Origin: Chaetoderma sp. LZ-2023a
Taxonomy: Eukaryota; Mollusca; Caudofoveata; Chaetodermatida; Chaetodermatidae
DNA length: 64,000 nucleotides
NCBI GenBank assembly: GCA_034401795.1
Contig: CM067374.1
Coordinates: 95,788,446-95,852,445, forward strand
Direction: 5' to 3'
In this document: positions 43,299 through 56,545 of the stretch, piece after piece
Position numbering within the stretch: the first letter of the stretch is position 1
Layout: every line of letters starts with the position of its first letter
Program-made: the position numbers and the translations under genes
Notes under the pieces: model-generated
Databases searched by the model: none
Seen by the model: only the letters and a program-made list of their open reading frames with translations
What the model was told of the DNA's origin: nothing

Positions 43299-43470
43299 AA
43301 TAGACGAATCTGACTGTGATTGGGAATTGACTCGGTACCTGCGGCTATGGTATTCCCGGACACAGTAGGGGCAGGACCAGGAGAGTGTGGAGTTTTAATT
43401 GTTTATTTTGAGCTAGACTAGATAATAGACATTATCATAATAGTACATCTGGTAAGTATTATTCGAAGTA
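43299..43470 (-). repeat. 5' inverted terminal repeat of DIRS B1
   Basis: About 170 bp, inverted match of 36760-36925. It ends TTCGAAGTA directly before the target GAA at 43471. The outer 40 bp are complementary to the right half of the ICR. Confidence 0.92.
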
Positions 43471-43636
43471 GAAATGCCTGGCTCTTTAACCGAGCCAGGC
43501 ATTTCAGTGGTAAATTTTCTAAAATAGTATTCTTTTGGCCTGCAAATGGACATTCTATAAGCAAATATTTTGATATTCTTAACCAAATTTAGTCATTAAA
43601 TGGCTAAAGGGCTAAACTCTATTCTTTTATACTCAC
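43471..43636. repeat. right half of the H2 hairpin split by DIRS B1
   Basis: AATGCCTGGCTC, a short loop, then GAGCCAGGCATTTCAGTGGT followed by the flank typical of family H2 (AGTATTCTTTTGGCCTGCAAATGGACATT). Its partner arm ends at 36726 on the other side of B1. Confidence 0.85.
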
Positions 43637-43783
43637 ATAATTACGCTGAAGATCAGGGTGTGTGTGATCAATCCCATCATCAAGTATACAGGTGACCACT
43701 CCTTTACCCGTGTAGCCAGCTTTCCAAATATGGAAGATATTCATATCTACATCAACTGTACCGCCTGTCTGGCCATCATTATT
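43637..43783 (-). CDS. PCSK-like proprotein convertase, coding exon 4 (catalytic Asp)
   Basis: 49 codons, phase 0 on both sides; the acceptor is TTCTGATGCAG and the donor GTGAGT. It contains GYTGKGVVTCILDDGIDHTH then PDL, the subtilase Asp motif; the catalytic Asp is about residue 191 of the assembled protein. The flanking DVDMNIFHIWKAGYTGKGV is typical of kexin-type subtilases. The 3' end of the exon is only 166 bp from the 5' end of DIRS element B1, which fills most of intron 4. Confidence 0.95.
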
Positions 43784-44126
43784 CTGCATCAGAAATTACC
43801 AAATATGTACATACATGTATTATCCAAACATTCACCAATGGAGCGATCAATTTCTAGCTATGCCATGCCCATATCTACAATGTAGCTAAGCTCCGGCCAC
43901 TATGTATGTATACTTTATTTTATTCATGCACTTTGAACTTTGAATTCTCAGTCTCAGAGAATACGCTATAGAACTTGCAACATAGGTGACTTTGTCAGAA
44001 TGTCAAAAATATTACAGACAGACCGATTTACATTGCACACCCAACTAAGAATTAAATATATAACTATGCAATATTATGAATATCATGCTCAAATACAGGC
44101 ATGACAGGAATGAATATGTCACTTAC

Positions 44127-44339
44127 AAGGTACCACTGATCCAGAAAATACGGATCATTAAACTTGATTTCTGTTCCCTCCGGTATCTCATCCTTCAGGC
44201 CCACACGATTCTTATCAGCTTTGCTCCGCTGATAGGTAGTCTTGTCATTCACAACACGGATTGGGAAATAGAGCTGCTTGTCATGAATAATACCCCGCTT
44301 TTCTCGCACAAGGTCCCCCAGCTCAGCAACATAACTCAC
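44127..44339 (-). CDS. PCSK-like proprotein convertase, coding exon 3 (prodomain cleavage site, start of mature enzyme)
   Basis: 71 codons, phase 0 on both sides; the acceptor is TTTGCTCACCAG and the donor GTAAGT. It holds the end of the prodomain with VREKR at about residues 96-100, the likely primary autocatalytic cleavage site. A linker of about 40 residues follows, then FNDPYFLDQWYL, the conserved N-terminal motif of the mature convertase catalytic domain (NDP...QWYL in PC1/3, PC2 and furin). The linker between cleavage site and NDP motif looks longer than the short one usual in furin. The upstream donor and this acceptor are separated by about 1.5 kb of repeat-rich intron. Confidence 0.9.
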
Positions 44340-45827
44340 CTGGTGAGCAAAAACATAACAATTATAACAAGAATGCGCAGCCGATGGTGCGGCATCGCAA
44401 CTCCTCATGATTTCGACAACTCTGATGTTCTGCAAACCACCCCCTCAGAATTCCTTCAACAACCCATGGCGCAGAGCCTAATGTATGCGTTATATCCAAT
44501 TCTTTGGAATTCTTACTTAACACACAGACGCACACATTAGAGGCTGGGCCTAATGTAAATGTGGTCTCGCAATCTACAATCATACAGGTGGTCACTCACA
44601 AACAAAATTAGTAACACTAAATGGGTTTGAAGGAGACAGCAGGACGGATAGACAGACAGAGGTGATTGCAATATCAATGTCCATTTTTCAAAAAGTGTGA
44701 AGATAATACTGACAATGACAGACAACAAGGATGCATTATAAGTGTTAATGAGAACCAGTATCAAACTTTGCAATCTTTTGAAATTACTCTCGCTAGAAGC
44801 TGTTGCTAGGCAGCAACAGCTTTCAATTTAAGCAATTTCAAAATCTTCAATCTGGCACAGTAAATATTTTCCAATTTTTTCAACTTATATGTAGAATAGC
44901 AAACAATTTTGATTGTTGATCAAATCGTGATACATCGCAATATCGAAAAATTGTGCATCCCTACGATTAGTTAACTCTTACCATTCTCATGTCAAAATTC
45001 GAAATATTCAAATTAAATTAAAAGATGAACTGTGGTTTATTTTTAAACAAATTTGATGGAAAATGTTACATCATCCTCCAAAATTAAAAGTAGAGCAGTT
45101 CCTTTGCTACTGAAAGAGTATAAGATAGAATGCAGGCATCAGAGCGCTAATGGTCAAGAACCCATACTGGACACATGCAAAGTTTATTAACCCTTAACAC
45201 TGATGTTAATATTCTATCTTTTACTGTATCAATAGCAAAAAAATTGGTGTACATTTTTCAACAATTTTACTGGGAGATGTTGCTGTCTACGACAGCACCA
45301 TCTCCCACCAAATTTGTTCAAAAATGAACACCAGTTAATCTTTTAATTTAATTTGAAAAAATAAAGTTTTAACATCCGAGTGGTAAGGGTTAATAGTCAG
45401 GATTAGTCAAGAAAATCTGAATATTTCGTTATTGAATGCTCATAATTGCAGACCAATAAAGTACTTTTGAAGATTTACCACTGGCTCGCTTATCAAGCTT
45501 GTAGAAATTCCAGTGGTAACATTTGAAAAAATAACCTCTTGGCCTGCAAATTGACAATGGTGGAATCCAGTTTTAGCTATGCCTGTCCATCTCTAGCTAA
45601 GCTCCACCCACACTTCGCCCATGCACACTTCACCCATGTTGGGATCGATCAATCCCTGAACTCTTTGAATTTGACTCGGTGCTGTCATTAAAATATTAAA
45701 ATCAGGATACATGTAGCATGGCATTCATCAAACACCCTCATGCACACTCCAGAGACACGTGTCTACATGCATAAAGAAACTATGTGTAGTTGAACTCTCT
45801 TCCCCATATGTACATGTAATATCTTAC
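44340..45827. other. intron 2, no gene; foldbacks
   Basis: H1-like hairpins at about 44768-44854 (AGAAGCTGTTGCTAGGCAGC palindrome) and 45252-45330 (GGGAGATGTTGCTGTC with its complement), an H2-type copy at about 45420-45560, and the repeat segment CACACTTCGCCCATG..GGGATCGATC at about 45590-45660. No coding signal. Confidence 0.6.
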
Positions 45828-45929
45828 TCTGCTGTCATCCTGAAGCCGTGAAACAACGGCTGTGGCATATCTTTTCAAACGTCTGCCCTGTTCATTGCTC
45901 ACCAAGTGATAGAGACCAAGATCATCAAT
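45828..45929 (-). CDS. PCSK-like proprotein convertase, coding exon 2 (prodomain)
   Basis: 34 codons, phase 0 on both sides, so it joins exons 1 and 3 without shift. The acceptor is GTGATTCAG and the donor is AGA followed by GTAAGA. The product (IDDLGLYHLVSNEQGRRLKR, then YATAVVSRLQDDSR) matches the central PCSK prodomain, where a Y/H-L/F motif is followed by a basic cluster. RRLKR at about residues 67-71 sits where furin-type enzymes have their second, internal propeptide cleavage site; that role is inferred from position and from the RxxR pattern. Confidence 0.85.
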
Positions 45930-46268
45930 CTGAATCACAACATTTCACATACATGTACAATACAGTGGTTTTACATTTTAGAATTATGGCCGATATATCC
46001 TACTGCATTGCCCACAGGTTTTATATATATATACACCTATGGTGATTCATGTGCGTGTACAACTTCTGAAAATTGAAATCCTTACTTTTTTCAAAACCTT
46101 TCTAAACTTACATATATGTATAACTAAATTTGAACAATTTTCAAACTCATTACATGAAATTTGACTTGACTGTGGAATAGATACAATGTATTGGTATGAT
46201 AATCACCTCATGGCTTACAGAATCAATGAACACATTCTTAACCCTTTAATGGTCGAATTTGGTCAACA

Positions 46269-46342
<74 letters not shown>

Positions 46343-48290
46343 TATTGAATGTCCATTTAGAGGCCAAGAGAATACATTTTTTGAAAATTTATCACTGGCA
46401 TGACTGGCTCGGTTATTGACTCAGTCATTTCAGTGGTAAAATTTCAAAAATCGCATTTTCTTAGCTTGTAAATGGACATTCCACAAGACCATAACAGTAG
46501 CTGGTATGGCCATTAAATGGTTAAATAACAAATACAAGCATGTCATATTAGCATATAAACATCCAATCTCATTAACCCGTTAATGTTCAAATTTAGTCGA
46601 AATATTGAAATATTTGCTCGTTGAACCTCCAATTTCTAGGCCAAGAAAACAATTTTTGAAAATTTATCATTGGAATGATTGGCATGGTTTTAAAACAACA
46701 TGCTTCTTGAGTACATTTTTGTGAGCTGTTAATATATTGAAAGTAATTTGACTGAAAGTTGTTACTACCGGATTGTTTATTAACCCTGTCACGCTAGCTG
46801 GCTAAAACCAGCTTGTGCAGTGGTTTTGAATAAAGTACATTTGTAGGCCAAGAAAATATTTTTGAAAATTTACCACTGGAATGACTGGCTCAATAATCTT
46901 CAAAAATAATCTTCTCTTGGCCTGAAGTTTATGGATATTCAAAAAGCAAATAATTAAATTTTGTGATCAAATTTAGTCATTAAATTGTAAATTTACCAAA
47001 TACATACAGTTCAAATGGCCAATGACGGACACTTTGCAGTATGTGTGCTGGACCTACATGTAGATCATGTGATTGTGATGTCACTGACCAAGTCGTCCAA
47101 GTGATGTATTTCAGGGACAGACCTACACATGTACCCATTCAACAATTAGCGAAATGCTAGTAAAATTGAGATCTGGCTAACAAATATGACAAAAAAGCAG
47201 GATTGACTAAATATTTCGCTAATGATTAAAATCATATTATTATACATGTTGTATATCATTTCTAAGTAGAGATAAATATCTATGTAACTAATACTTATAT
47301 TATCTTTTAATTGTGACGAAATAAATCCTGAAATCCTAATTTATCTCAGATTAAAAGTGCCCATATAATAGGTCAGTTGTTGAATATTTCGAAACAAATT
47401 TGACTGGAAGCTGTTGCTGCCTTAAGCGGCAACAGCTTCCACACGAATTAGTTTCAAAATATTCAACATAGTCCTATATTAATGATATGTAATGTTCAGT
47501 TGAAAGGGTTACGTGGTAGTGATGGATCGCCGACATTGGAAAAGATTGGCTAAGATGGTTCAGATTTGGCTAAGAAAAAGCATAGTTGGCTAATCTAGTG
47601 GCTAATAAATAATTTGTGAAAGTCAGGTCTGTCCCAGCTATTTTGATTATGAAGTTGATGTCAGATTCTCGAGTGACAGATTGCATCCTGCCTTGACTGA
47701 TAAGGTCCATCTATCTATGTACAGTATGTAGCACATTAATCTCCCAATCATGAATCAGCTATGGAAACTGACTAAGATAGGCATTCATCTCTAGCTAGGC
47801 CATGTAAATCTCTAGCTAAGCTCCGCCCATAGTTTACCTGTGTTGGGGTCGATCGAGCCCTAAATGCTCAGAATCCCATTATCAAGGCAAGCAGTTGAAT
47901 ATCTTGAATCTAATTTGACTGCGTGTTGTTGCTGCCTATGGCCGCAACAGCGCCCACTCAGATAAGTTTCAAAATATTCATCAGAAAGAAATATCAAGTA
48001 GTAAATCTATCAAAGATATACAATTTGTACACTTGACGGACTATGTAACGTTCTTGACACAAAGCTCTGTGACGTAATTAATTATGACGTCATATACTTG
48101 AGTGACAGATTGGATCCATCCACTGTTTTTCAATTGGCTCCAATTTTGTTTAATTGTCTGCAATATGCATTTAATACCCGGTATGAACAAGCCAGTGGTT
48201 GTGTATGACGAAAGTTACATGTACATGTACATGTTGTACATATTTATTATTGTATCATTAGCCTAACAATACATTTTATATAGAATATAC
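45930..48290. other. intron 1, no gene; microsatellite and foldbacks
   Basis: (TA)n at 46270-46339, flanked by H2-type hairpin arms (about 46340-46500, 46600-46690, 46840-46935), H1 hairpins at 47378-47466 and 47890-47982, and a repeat with GGGGTCGATCGAGCCC and ATTATGACGTCATATAC at about 47790-48110. No coding potential. Confidence 0.6.
46270..46339. repeat. (TA)n microsatellite in intron 1
   Basis: About 70 bp of pure TA repeats, inserted at the edge of an H2 hairpin arm. Confidence 0.97.
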
Positions 48291-48443
48291 CTGATTTTCA
48301 ACGTGGAATCCAAAATGTTCAGCAATCTTTTCAGCTTCCACTCGTCCCTCAGGAACCTCCAGTATAAAACCATTATGCTGATCACCCAAACACTGTGTAG
48401 CGCATAGCAAGGTCACAAGTATAGGCAGGAACGCCATGTACAT
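48291..48443 (-). CDS. PCSK-like proprotein convertase, coding exon 1 (signal peptide, start of prodomain)
   Basis: First coding exon, 51 codons, phase 0 at its 3' end. It starts ATG TAC ATG GCG and encodes a hydrophobic signal peptide (about residues 1-20, FLPILVTLLCATQCLG) and then the N-terminal prodomain (GFILEVPEGRVEAEKIAEHFGF), the usual PCSK prodomain opening in which a secretory-route protease begins its inhibitory propeptide. The donor is CAG followed by GTATAT at 48290. The ATG lies directly after a good acceptor (TTTTCCCCCCAG), so a non-coding 5' UTR exon is expected upstream; I did not find it. The second ATG, two codons later, is an alternative start. The family assignment rests on this exon together with the nine downstream ones; the exon alone would be weak. 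Confidence 0.85.
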
Positions 48444-49378
48444 CTGGGGGGAAAATATAAAGCTACATGTAAGCCTGTGCGATTATTGCGTTGAGTGATC
48501 GCGATCAAATATTTTTTTATTAATCGTGATTACTCGATTAATTAGCTTGGATATAAATTACCTAGACATAACAACAAAAGAATATCAATGACGAAAATTG
48601 CAATTGTGTTTAGAAAAGTTCATTTGCAGGGCAAGAAGACTATTTTTGAAAACGTATCACTGGAATGCCTGGCTCGACTCCACCCAAGTTTGGAAAATAT
48701 CACGCCAGTAGAAGCAGATTAATTATGTATTAATAAATGTGTCCATTCTGAAAACAATGTTGCTGAAAATTATTGCTGTTGCGTTTTAGTTTTGTACCCC
48801 AAAATTGGCACACATCTTCGGGACTCCACGGGCAAGCTCCCACACAAGTCTAGTAGAAACAGAGTTAGTCAAAAATGTTTTAAGAACAACAATAAGCATG
48901 ACTCGCATTAAAACTTGTAAAAATAGCGCAAAATCCAATAGATGTTGTATGGTTCTATGCACTAAGGATGCTTCCTACCAAATATAATTGAGCTATATAT
49001 CGTGATTCTTACCCGTCTCATATTGTTTACTATGGGCATCATGCTTACCATGAAATCTGGTTAAAGATTATAAATTAAATTTTATACTAGATTGCTCAGT
49101 CTATATGACATGTTATCGCAAATCCCCATGTTCACAGCTTTGACGTCTTGACCCCACCCCTAGGGACGGAAACAAATGTAAATGTCTCTTACACTCCATA
49201 ATATGCACTCACCAAATTTTATTGAATTCCGTCCACAGGTTTCGGATGTATTGCATTACAATCAATTTCTTGACCTCCCTGTCCCCAAGCCCTGCGGCGT
49301 GGAGCCAAACATAAATGTCTGATTGTCATCAGTCGTCAAGCATTGACACGCAATCCGCAATTATATTGGTAACCTTAG

Positions 49379-50872
49379 GGTTGCACGATTATTCACTTTT
49401 CATGATCGTGATCATTAAGAAAAAATAATCGCGATCATATGATTAATCATGAACTATATTAACTACGTCAATGCTGCTTGCAAACAAAGGAATGTATCAA
49501 GATTGTTCTAGATGGAAAACGGAAGGTACCGCATTTCGTGTAATTGTAGCCTATGCTCTAATAGAAGTCCACCCTCTAACTTTGACATATGAGCTCCAAT
49601 GATTTCTTAGCAGTTTCAAAACGGCAAAACTCTGTATTAGAAGCCCACCCCCTAACTCAGCCGATTGTATAGGAAAATTTGTAAGAATAGCGTGTATAAT
49701 AATAACAATCGTGTCACAGGGTGTGTCTATTTCAGACAGATCTCTCCCTAATACATTTCCAGCCCCTCTAGAAGTCAATACAGGCCTCGGATTTGTAAAT
49801 CTCGACCACCTATTAGATTAATACTAATAGTAGGCCACACGTATGTTCAAGATGATATAATAAAGTTTATTCCACACTTTTATAGTCAAAATGCACTTAA
49901 AACAATCTTGGCGTGATTAAACAGCTTCCTTATAAATATATTTTAAGACCAAATTTATGTACCAAACAAGTACAGGAGAAAATGTGCATCAATTTTGTAA
50001 TGCCGATCAACATTATATGATCCAAATTGAATTATTACGAACGACAATATAGCCGGCTTCTTAAGTTGGCGAGCCAGCGGCTCTTTTGCGATGGGAATGG
50101 CGTGTTCTCGCGAGATATTATACGTTAACGGGAGTTTATCAAACGGGTACACATTATTCAGATCAGTATAATACTCAGTTCCTATCGCGCAATGATAATA
50201 TATAGAAATTCCCGAGTTCCGAGTCCACGATTCCAGAATATTTATATCCAAGTACTCGCTCTAAAATAAACTCTTCAATTGGAGGCGAATCACGTGACTT
50301 GTATTTTTTCGTGACGCCATTTTATATCAAGTTGTGGATTAATTTTGATGTAATAAATGACGTTTATTAAAGGATGCGCAATATTTAGGTGCTCAAATCA
50401 AATAATTTCACTTCCCCGGTGATGTTTTGAGGAATACATTAAACATAGGCGTAGGCGGTGAGAATTTTTACGGGAGAAAATGCGTTGAATTTTCGTGGTA
50501 TCAGTTTTAGAACTTTTTTGGGAAAACCGTTAGCGCATAGCTATTCAGAGAATGGGGAACGCGGGATAAGCGTGTGTGATTACAACAACAATGACAAATA
50601 GCGACGAAGTGAACAATCTTTATTCATCTAAAACTAATCATGAGTCAATACAAACAAATCAGTTGTTTATTTAGTTTATTTACTCATTCCCACATTCGGT
50701 TGATAGCCGGATGTTTGTTTCTATGATTTGTAACGCGAGCAGAGTTTCACAAGCGTAAAGGTGTATTGACAAAAATTTCAACATGGTGATTATACGATTA
50801 TTTCATTTTATAATCGTCCACGATCATTTTGAATTATATAATCGCGATTAATCGAATGATCGTGCAACCCTA
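49379..50872. mobile_element. TIR element (about 1.5 kb, non-coding), family C
   Basis: Begins TAGGGTTGCACGATTAT and ends CGATCATTCG-like complement with ATCGTGCAACCCTA at 50872, with long imperfect inverted ends rich in ATCGCGATCAT. A diverged relative in inverted orientation occupies about 10459-11803. No transposase is encoded, so it is a non-autonomous element. It lies inside the interspersed repeat (GGTAACC flanks) related to 6355-6955. A solo end fragment is at about 48478-48545. The TIR resembles hAT-type non-autonomous elements, but no clear 8-bp target duplication was found. Confidence 0.65.
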
Positions 50873-53800
50873 CACGTACATTTGTGTAGGTAACCCACAT
50901 ACCAACAATGTCCATGTGAATTTTGAAAGCCAAGATTTTTTTTAATTTATCCCTGGAATGACTGGATCAGTAATCGAGCATGTTATTCCAGTGGTGCAAT
51001 ATTTAAATAGTCTTTTCTTGCTCTGCAAAGACCACTTCAGAAGCCATTTTTTTGTCAGTTTGAGAGGAGGGGTAGATATTACGGATTTTTTTCACTAACC
51101 CAGACGGAATAGTGCATCATTGATTTTATTATCCCGCAGCAAATTTCACTAACCCAATGATTGTAAGCTCAAAGCGGATCACTTCTTTAATCCATTCACA
51201 GATGAATCCCTATAAAACTCATTTCCAAGGCAACAATACAGAGCTGTTGAATATTTTTTAATTAATTTGCATTTCCGGACAAATTAATTTTAAAATATTC
51301 AATAAAGCATTGAAGCTAGCAAAAAATCTCTTCTTTTGTCAATTTTTGGTGTGTACTGAGCATAATGACATTATAAGTGTTTTTTCGTATTTCCTCTTTT
51401 GAGAGCATTACTAACCCAGACGGGTTAGCACAGGTGTAGTTTTACTAACCCGTATGATCCTCGGATTAACGGGTTAGTGTTAAAATCGAGCCCTGAAGAA
51501 CGAGACAATTAATGCTCTAAGCCATACAGTTCAACTCCAAATTATTTATGAAGTAAGGAATATTCTATTTCTGTTGAATATTTTGCTACTAATTTGACTG
51601 GGAGACGTTGCTGCCATATGCCATTGGCCACAACAGATTCCAGTAAAATTAGGAGTGTGCTCGTTGCTCGAGATTTCCAATTTTTAAACCTACAATACGA
51701 TATCGATTCTTGGTTGAACAAACAGTGTTTTATTGCATTCTCGCTGGTTTAACTGATATTAAATGAATTTACTGACCAGTACTTAAATCTGCATCAGCTT
51801 TTTTCGTGGTATTCGAGTAAGCTCATCATTAGTGTATCATCACATGATTTATATATTTTCGGGAAGACATTTTATCTCAAATTTAAGATTAATTTTGATG
51901 TAATAAATGCTGTTTATTAAAGCATATACAATATTTAAGCCATCCCATTTAATAATTTCACTCCTGCGACGGTAGTTATGAGGCATAATTAAACATAAAA
52001 GTAAGGCTGCAACAATTTGCACCGAGAAATTGTGCTAAATTTTCGTGTTATTATCTATTATCTTAACCATTTTAGCGAATCGATTTTGACTTTTTCTTGC
52101 GATATACCTTGTAGAAGTCAACCCCGTTCTCAGAGATTTGGATTTAAGGAATTTACATCAGTTGGCCTATTACATATAGAAACCGATGCTATAAATATAT
52201 GATTTATGGTAGTTTGTTTAAACACATTTCTGTGATTTTACTGTATTAGCGTAATTCACAGATTTTTTGTGACTAGCTTTGAACAGCCGTAATATAACTG
52301 TAATTTGATGGTTTGACGATAACGTGAGCAATGGCAAAACGATATCTTGAGTAGCTCAACTCATTTGAGCAGAACCTTGAATAAAATTAGCTTCAGAATA
52401 GTCAACAGCTTTCCTGTATAGTCTCCCTTGCCCCGTAAGAGGAAGAGGGTATTGTGATCGGCTTTGTCAGTGTGTATATATAAACGTGCGAGTGCAGTGC
52501 TCACATTAATTTCATAGAAAAGCATAAATTAAGCGCAGAAGTTTGCCATGGACATTTGCCGAGAGATCATTTTTGAAAATTTATCACTGGAATGACTGGC
52601 TCACTTTCCAAGTCAGTTATTCTAGTGACACATTTTGAAAAATAGTCTTCTCATGGCCTGCAAATGGGCATTCCTCAAGAACTTTTTTAATATTTTTGAA
52701 AATTTACCACGAATACCTGGCTCAGTTTTCAATCCAGTCATTCCAGCGGTCAAGCTTCTGCAAATGGGCATTCCGCAAGACCACTTTGAATAAATTTTAT
52801 TTTAGAAAATTTACCATTGGAATGACTGGCTCAGTTTTCGATCCAGTTATTCCAGGGGCCAATTTTCAAAAATAGTCTTCTCAGGGTCTGGAAATGGACA
52901 TTCCTCTAGACCACTTTGGATTGAAAATAATTACAAAAGTGGTCTGACGAACATGTCGCTGTGGTGAGAGCTGGCTTGTCGTGCCTGTTCACAAATATGG
53001 GCTGGGGGGACCCAATAACCGTGGTAGAAAAACAAAATCTTCTGCCTTAAATAACACCCAGTAACAAATTTCACTGATGACTTATTTACGTGTACAAATG
53101 TATCCAACATTTGCACAAGTAAATCAGTCTTTGAACAAAGATTTAAATCTAAGCAAAAAATTCATTTTTGTGTGTCTGAGACATCAACAGCTTCTGGTAA
53201 ACATTGACTACCACGGTTTTAGAGTACCTTGCCATGCCTAGTTTGTGAGTGTACACATGCATGATACCAACAAGAATACTCCTGTCTCATATTCTCGCGG
53301 CAATATGATTTTTTTACTATAAATAAAACCCGACCCCTAGACGCCTTTTACCATGGCGACACCGTAACCTGGAAGTCAAGAATTAATGAACATAAAAATC
53401 CGAGACAACACGGGTGTGACGTCACCTGCTCGGATCTTACGGAGAATGACGTCAGTCGATTTTTGTGTTAAAACACTGTAAAGCCAACACCTTATTCCAT
53501 ATCTGTCGATCGCCTGTTGGGGTTAAAGGAAGGCGATCAATCTGGCATATTTCGTTGTTAACACACATCCCAGATTCGGGGTCAGAAATTGGAACATGCG
53601 ACACAGACAAAATTTTGAAGACCTAAGTCTTTTAACTATGGAATAACATTGAATTATACAACCTGGTTATCATCGGCTCCATCCATGGTAATCCAATATA
53701 ATCCTTAGAGAGCGCACAAAGCTATCACAATTACACAGAAAAAGACTTAGAAACTTAAGACTCCAACTGCACAAAAAAGCATGTAGCTCTTGTTGCTATG

Positions 53801-54710
53801 CAAACAAGAATGAGCTTCATGGCAAACGGGTACTCGGCAGTTGGGAGCCGAGTACCCGGTTCCAAGAGTCGGTAAAGCTTACTAAGTCTATAGTCATAGG
53901 GCCAGCTATCCAGGATAGCTTGTATCAGAAGTAATAGAATGGTGTGTTGATCGAAGGAGAAAAAAACATTGTAGATGACATTAACATCGATTATATCATG
54001 CATTTATATATCTATATACAAACAATATACAGGATAAGCATAACTTTTAATTAAAAACGCACTCACGCATGCACATTCATAAATACACCTATACTATACA
54101 TACAGACATATGCACATAATTGTACGACTTGAGAAATATAACTTGATCATCAAGTAGGTCAAATTCAGAGAATTTATTCATGATTCAGTTTATGTAAGAT
54201 ATTTTCATGATTATCTCTATGCAGTGAGCAATTCATCAGAAAGTGCTTTTCTTCTTCAACTAGTATATTAGGCATGCGTTATTGATAATTAGTAATATAT
54301 GCAACATATATTTTTTTGATAAGTAGTAATATGTGCAACATATATTTTATGCCTGACGATGTCATCTGGTCTCTCACATATGGTGGGCCTGAAAATGGTC
54401 ATTGTGACAAATCAATTGTCTGACGATGTCTAGTCATCCGCATATTCTGCTACAGCTGCTCTGGACAGATCAGGTGAGCTGCGGCTTCAACAAGCATACG
54501 AGGCACTGTCCTCATTAATAATCATATAACGTGGTTGTCATCACTGGTGGTGGTGGTTCTAACTATGGACACCTGTAAGTTGTATGTGCAACACAGACTA
54601 TTAATTAATAATCTTATAACAGGATTGTCATCACTGCTGGTGGTGGTGGTGGCAGCGGCTGTAACTACGCCTATATAATAAGTTGTACATATATAATTTA
54701 TACTACCATC
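50873..54710. other. region upstream of PCSK, no gene recognised
   Basis: Contains H2 hairpins at about 50935-51030, 52555-52670, 52690-52770 and 52800-52925, H1-type copies at about 51242-51303 and 51570-51650, and a segment at 51850-51960 related to blocks in family C (TTAATTTTGATGTAATAAA). A short GGTGGTGGT-containing segment is duplicated at about 54530-54660. The PCSK promoter and 5' UTR exon could be here, but nothing in the sequence lets me place them. Confidence 0.5.
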
Positions 54711-56275
54711 TAGGGCTGGGCGGTTAGACCTAAAAGAAAACCGGTGACGGTATCACTAATTATCTACCAGTATTAACGAAATACTGGTTTACGGGGTTAG
54801 AATGATCGAAAATAATTTGAAATATGAAAACATGTCGTTTTCATTAGCTACAGTACATGTATTTTGCGATTTGACAACTGACGTAAATTGCCACGAAATT
54901 AGAACGGTAACTACGTACGACTGCTCACTTCGACGCTATCTATCTCAAAATAGATGTTAAAATAAATTAAATAAATAAAGTCTGGTTCATGTGATGTCGT
55001 GAAAATAACACTAATCTACTAAAATGTTGATTTTCAACACTGTTATTAGGTAACTATTTTCGAAAGCGTAGTAAAATCTAACACGTGTAAGTAGGAACCC
55101 GGATATGAGTTTAGGCTCCTAGTAGAGTACCGCACATACGGTTAGAGTTCGTATAACCACCTACAGTATGATCTAGTCTAGTAAGTCATGTGTTTGTATT
55201 CGAGGACTCAGTATTTAGTAATACTCCTCAATAAACTGTCATTCAAGCGGGTGAATGTAATTCAGCACGTAAATAAAGAGTATTGTAGTCATTTTCTGGA
55301 AATCGTGCTTCAAGAATTCTCATAAAAAATGTGTTTGACTATTTTTCGAGGTTCATATGTCATATAATAAAGAGATTATGATAATTTGACAACATAAACG
55401 CAATGATTCGTGAATCTAACTTAAATCTACTCAAATCAAGTACTTGAAGATATACGAAGACGAAAAAGACTGGGCCGTAAAACAAAACAATGTGATTCTA
55501 ACGACTATCAAGCAGAAAAGTCACGTGATAAAAAATACTACGAATTTCATTCATAAAATCGATAGTAGTGAATATCCCGGCGGAAGAATTTGTTAACAAC
55601 CAATCACATTACGCCTGCTCGTATTTGAGAGGCTAAGAAGTGTATTTTACTTGTAACTACTCCGCCAACATAAGAAGCGACTTAATCGTTTTCATTTCTC
55701 GGGCGTTCAAGCAATTTGTCTCGTATGTCTTAGTCCGTGATGGATCATTTTATGTTTGTCGAAATCTAAGGGAAATAATGATTTGTTTGGATTGGGAGTT
55801 CATTGTATAGCGTCGTTGATTTCGCAGCGCGTTTCTTGATTTCTTTTGTATCATGTCACATTTGGAATCCTAATTAAACATAGTACAAACTCGAATTGAA
55901 AAAAGGATTATTTGTTGCAAAGAAGAAATTTGGATTTTCAATTTATTCAATCTTACATTGAACCCGCAGAGTTTACGTCATGTAAAATTCATTGCTGGCA
56001 AATCAAATCATATTTGTCGAGGGTCGTCCCGATTTGTTGGGATTTCACCAACACCCTTGCTTTCCCATGGCTAATAGTTATAGATGACTGTATTTTATGT
56101 CTCTAGTAGCAAATGGTTACACTAGATGATAATATTAAACTGCAAGTCAAGAACAAACTAGTTTAGGACAGTCACCAGATTTTGCGTAACGGCGATCTTA
56201 CGGACGGTTTTCATTTTTTTTATTTTCGTAATGGTTTTTAAACCGTTGCCATAAAAAAACGTGAGACGGTGTGAA

Positions 56276-56475
56276 TCAAAAAAGCATCCGCTTTTATTTC
56301 TACGAGAATTCTTAATACTTACCAGATGTACTATTATGATAATGTCTATTATCTAGTCTAGCTCAAAATAAACAATTAAAACTCTGCACTCTCCTGGTCC
56401 TGACCATCCTGTGTCCGGGAATTACCATAACCTCAGGTACCGAGTCAATTCCCAATCACAGTCAGATTCGTCTTA
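56276..56475 (-). repeat. 3' inverted terminal repeat of DIRS B2
   Basis: Same structure as 36727-36925 with scattered substitutions (CTTTTATTTC for CTTTTGTTTC; CTGACCATCCTGTG for CTGCCCCTACTGTG). Inverted partner at about 61438-61602. Confidence 0.9.
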
Positions 56476-56545
56476 TATTTGCCTTGACAAACAGCGAAAG
56501 CAGCTCAGCCTCACCGCAACGGTGCGGCTGAGGTAGGGCCATCGA

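Larger units (their letters stand above)
36727..43470 (-). mobile_element. DIRS retrotransposon B1 (family B), in PCSK intron 4
   Basis: Complete DIRS1-type element with defined ends. GAA stands at 36724-36726 and again at 43471-43473. Joining the flanks at one GAA gives CCACTGAAATGCCTGG, exactly the complement of the opposite arm of the interrupted hairpin, so the pre-insertion site is known. Order on the minus strand: 5' ITR, leader exon, gag (two overlapping frames), RT/RNase H/methyltransferase-like (frameshift and nonsense), recombinase (stop and frameshift), ICR, 3' ITR. Degenerate, hence not autonomous now. Confidence 0.95.
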
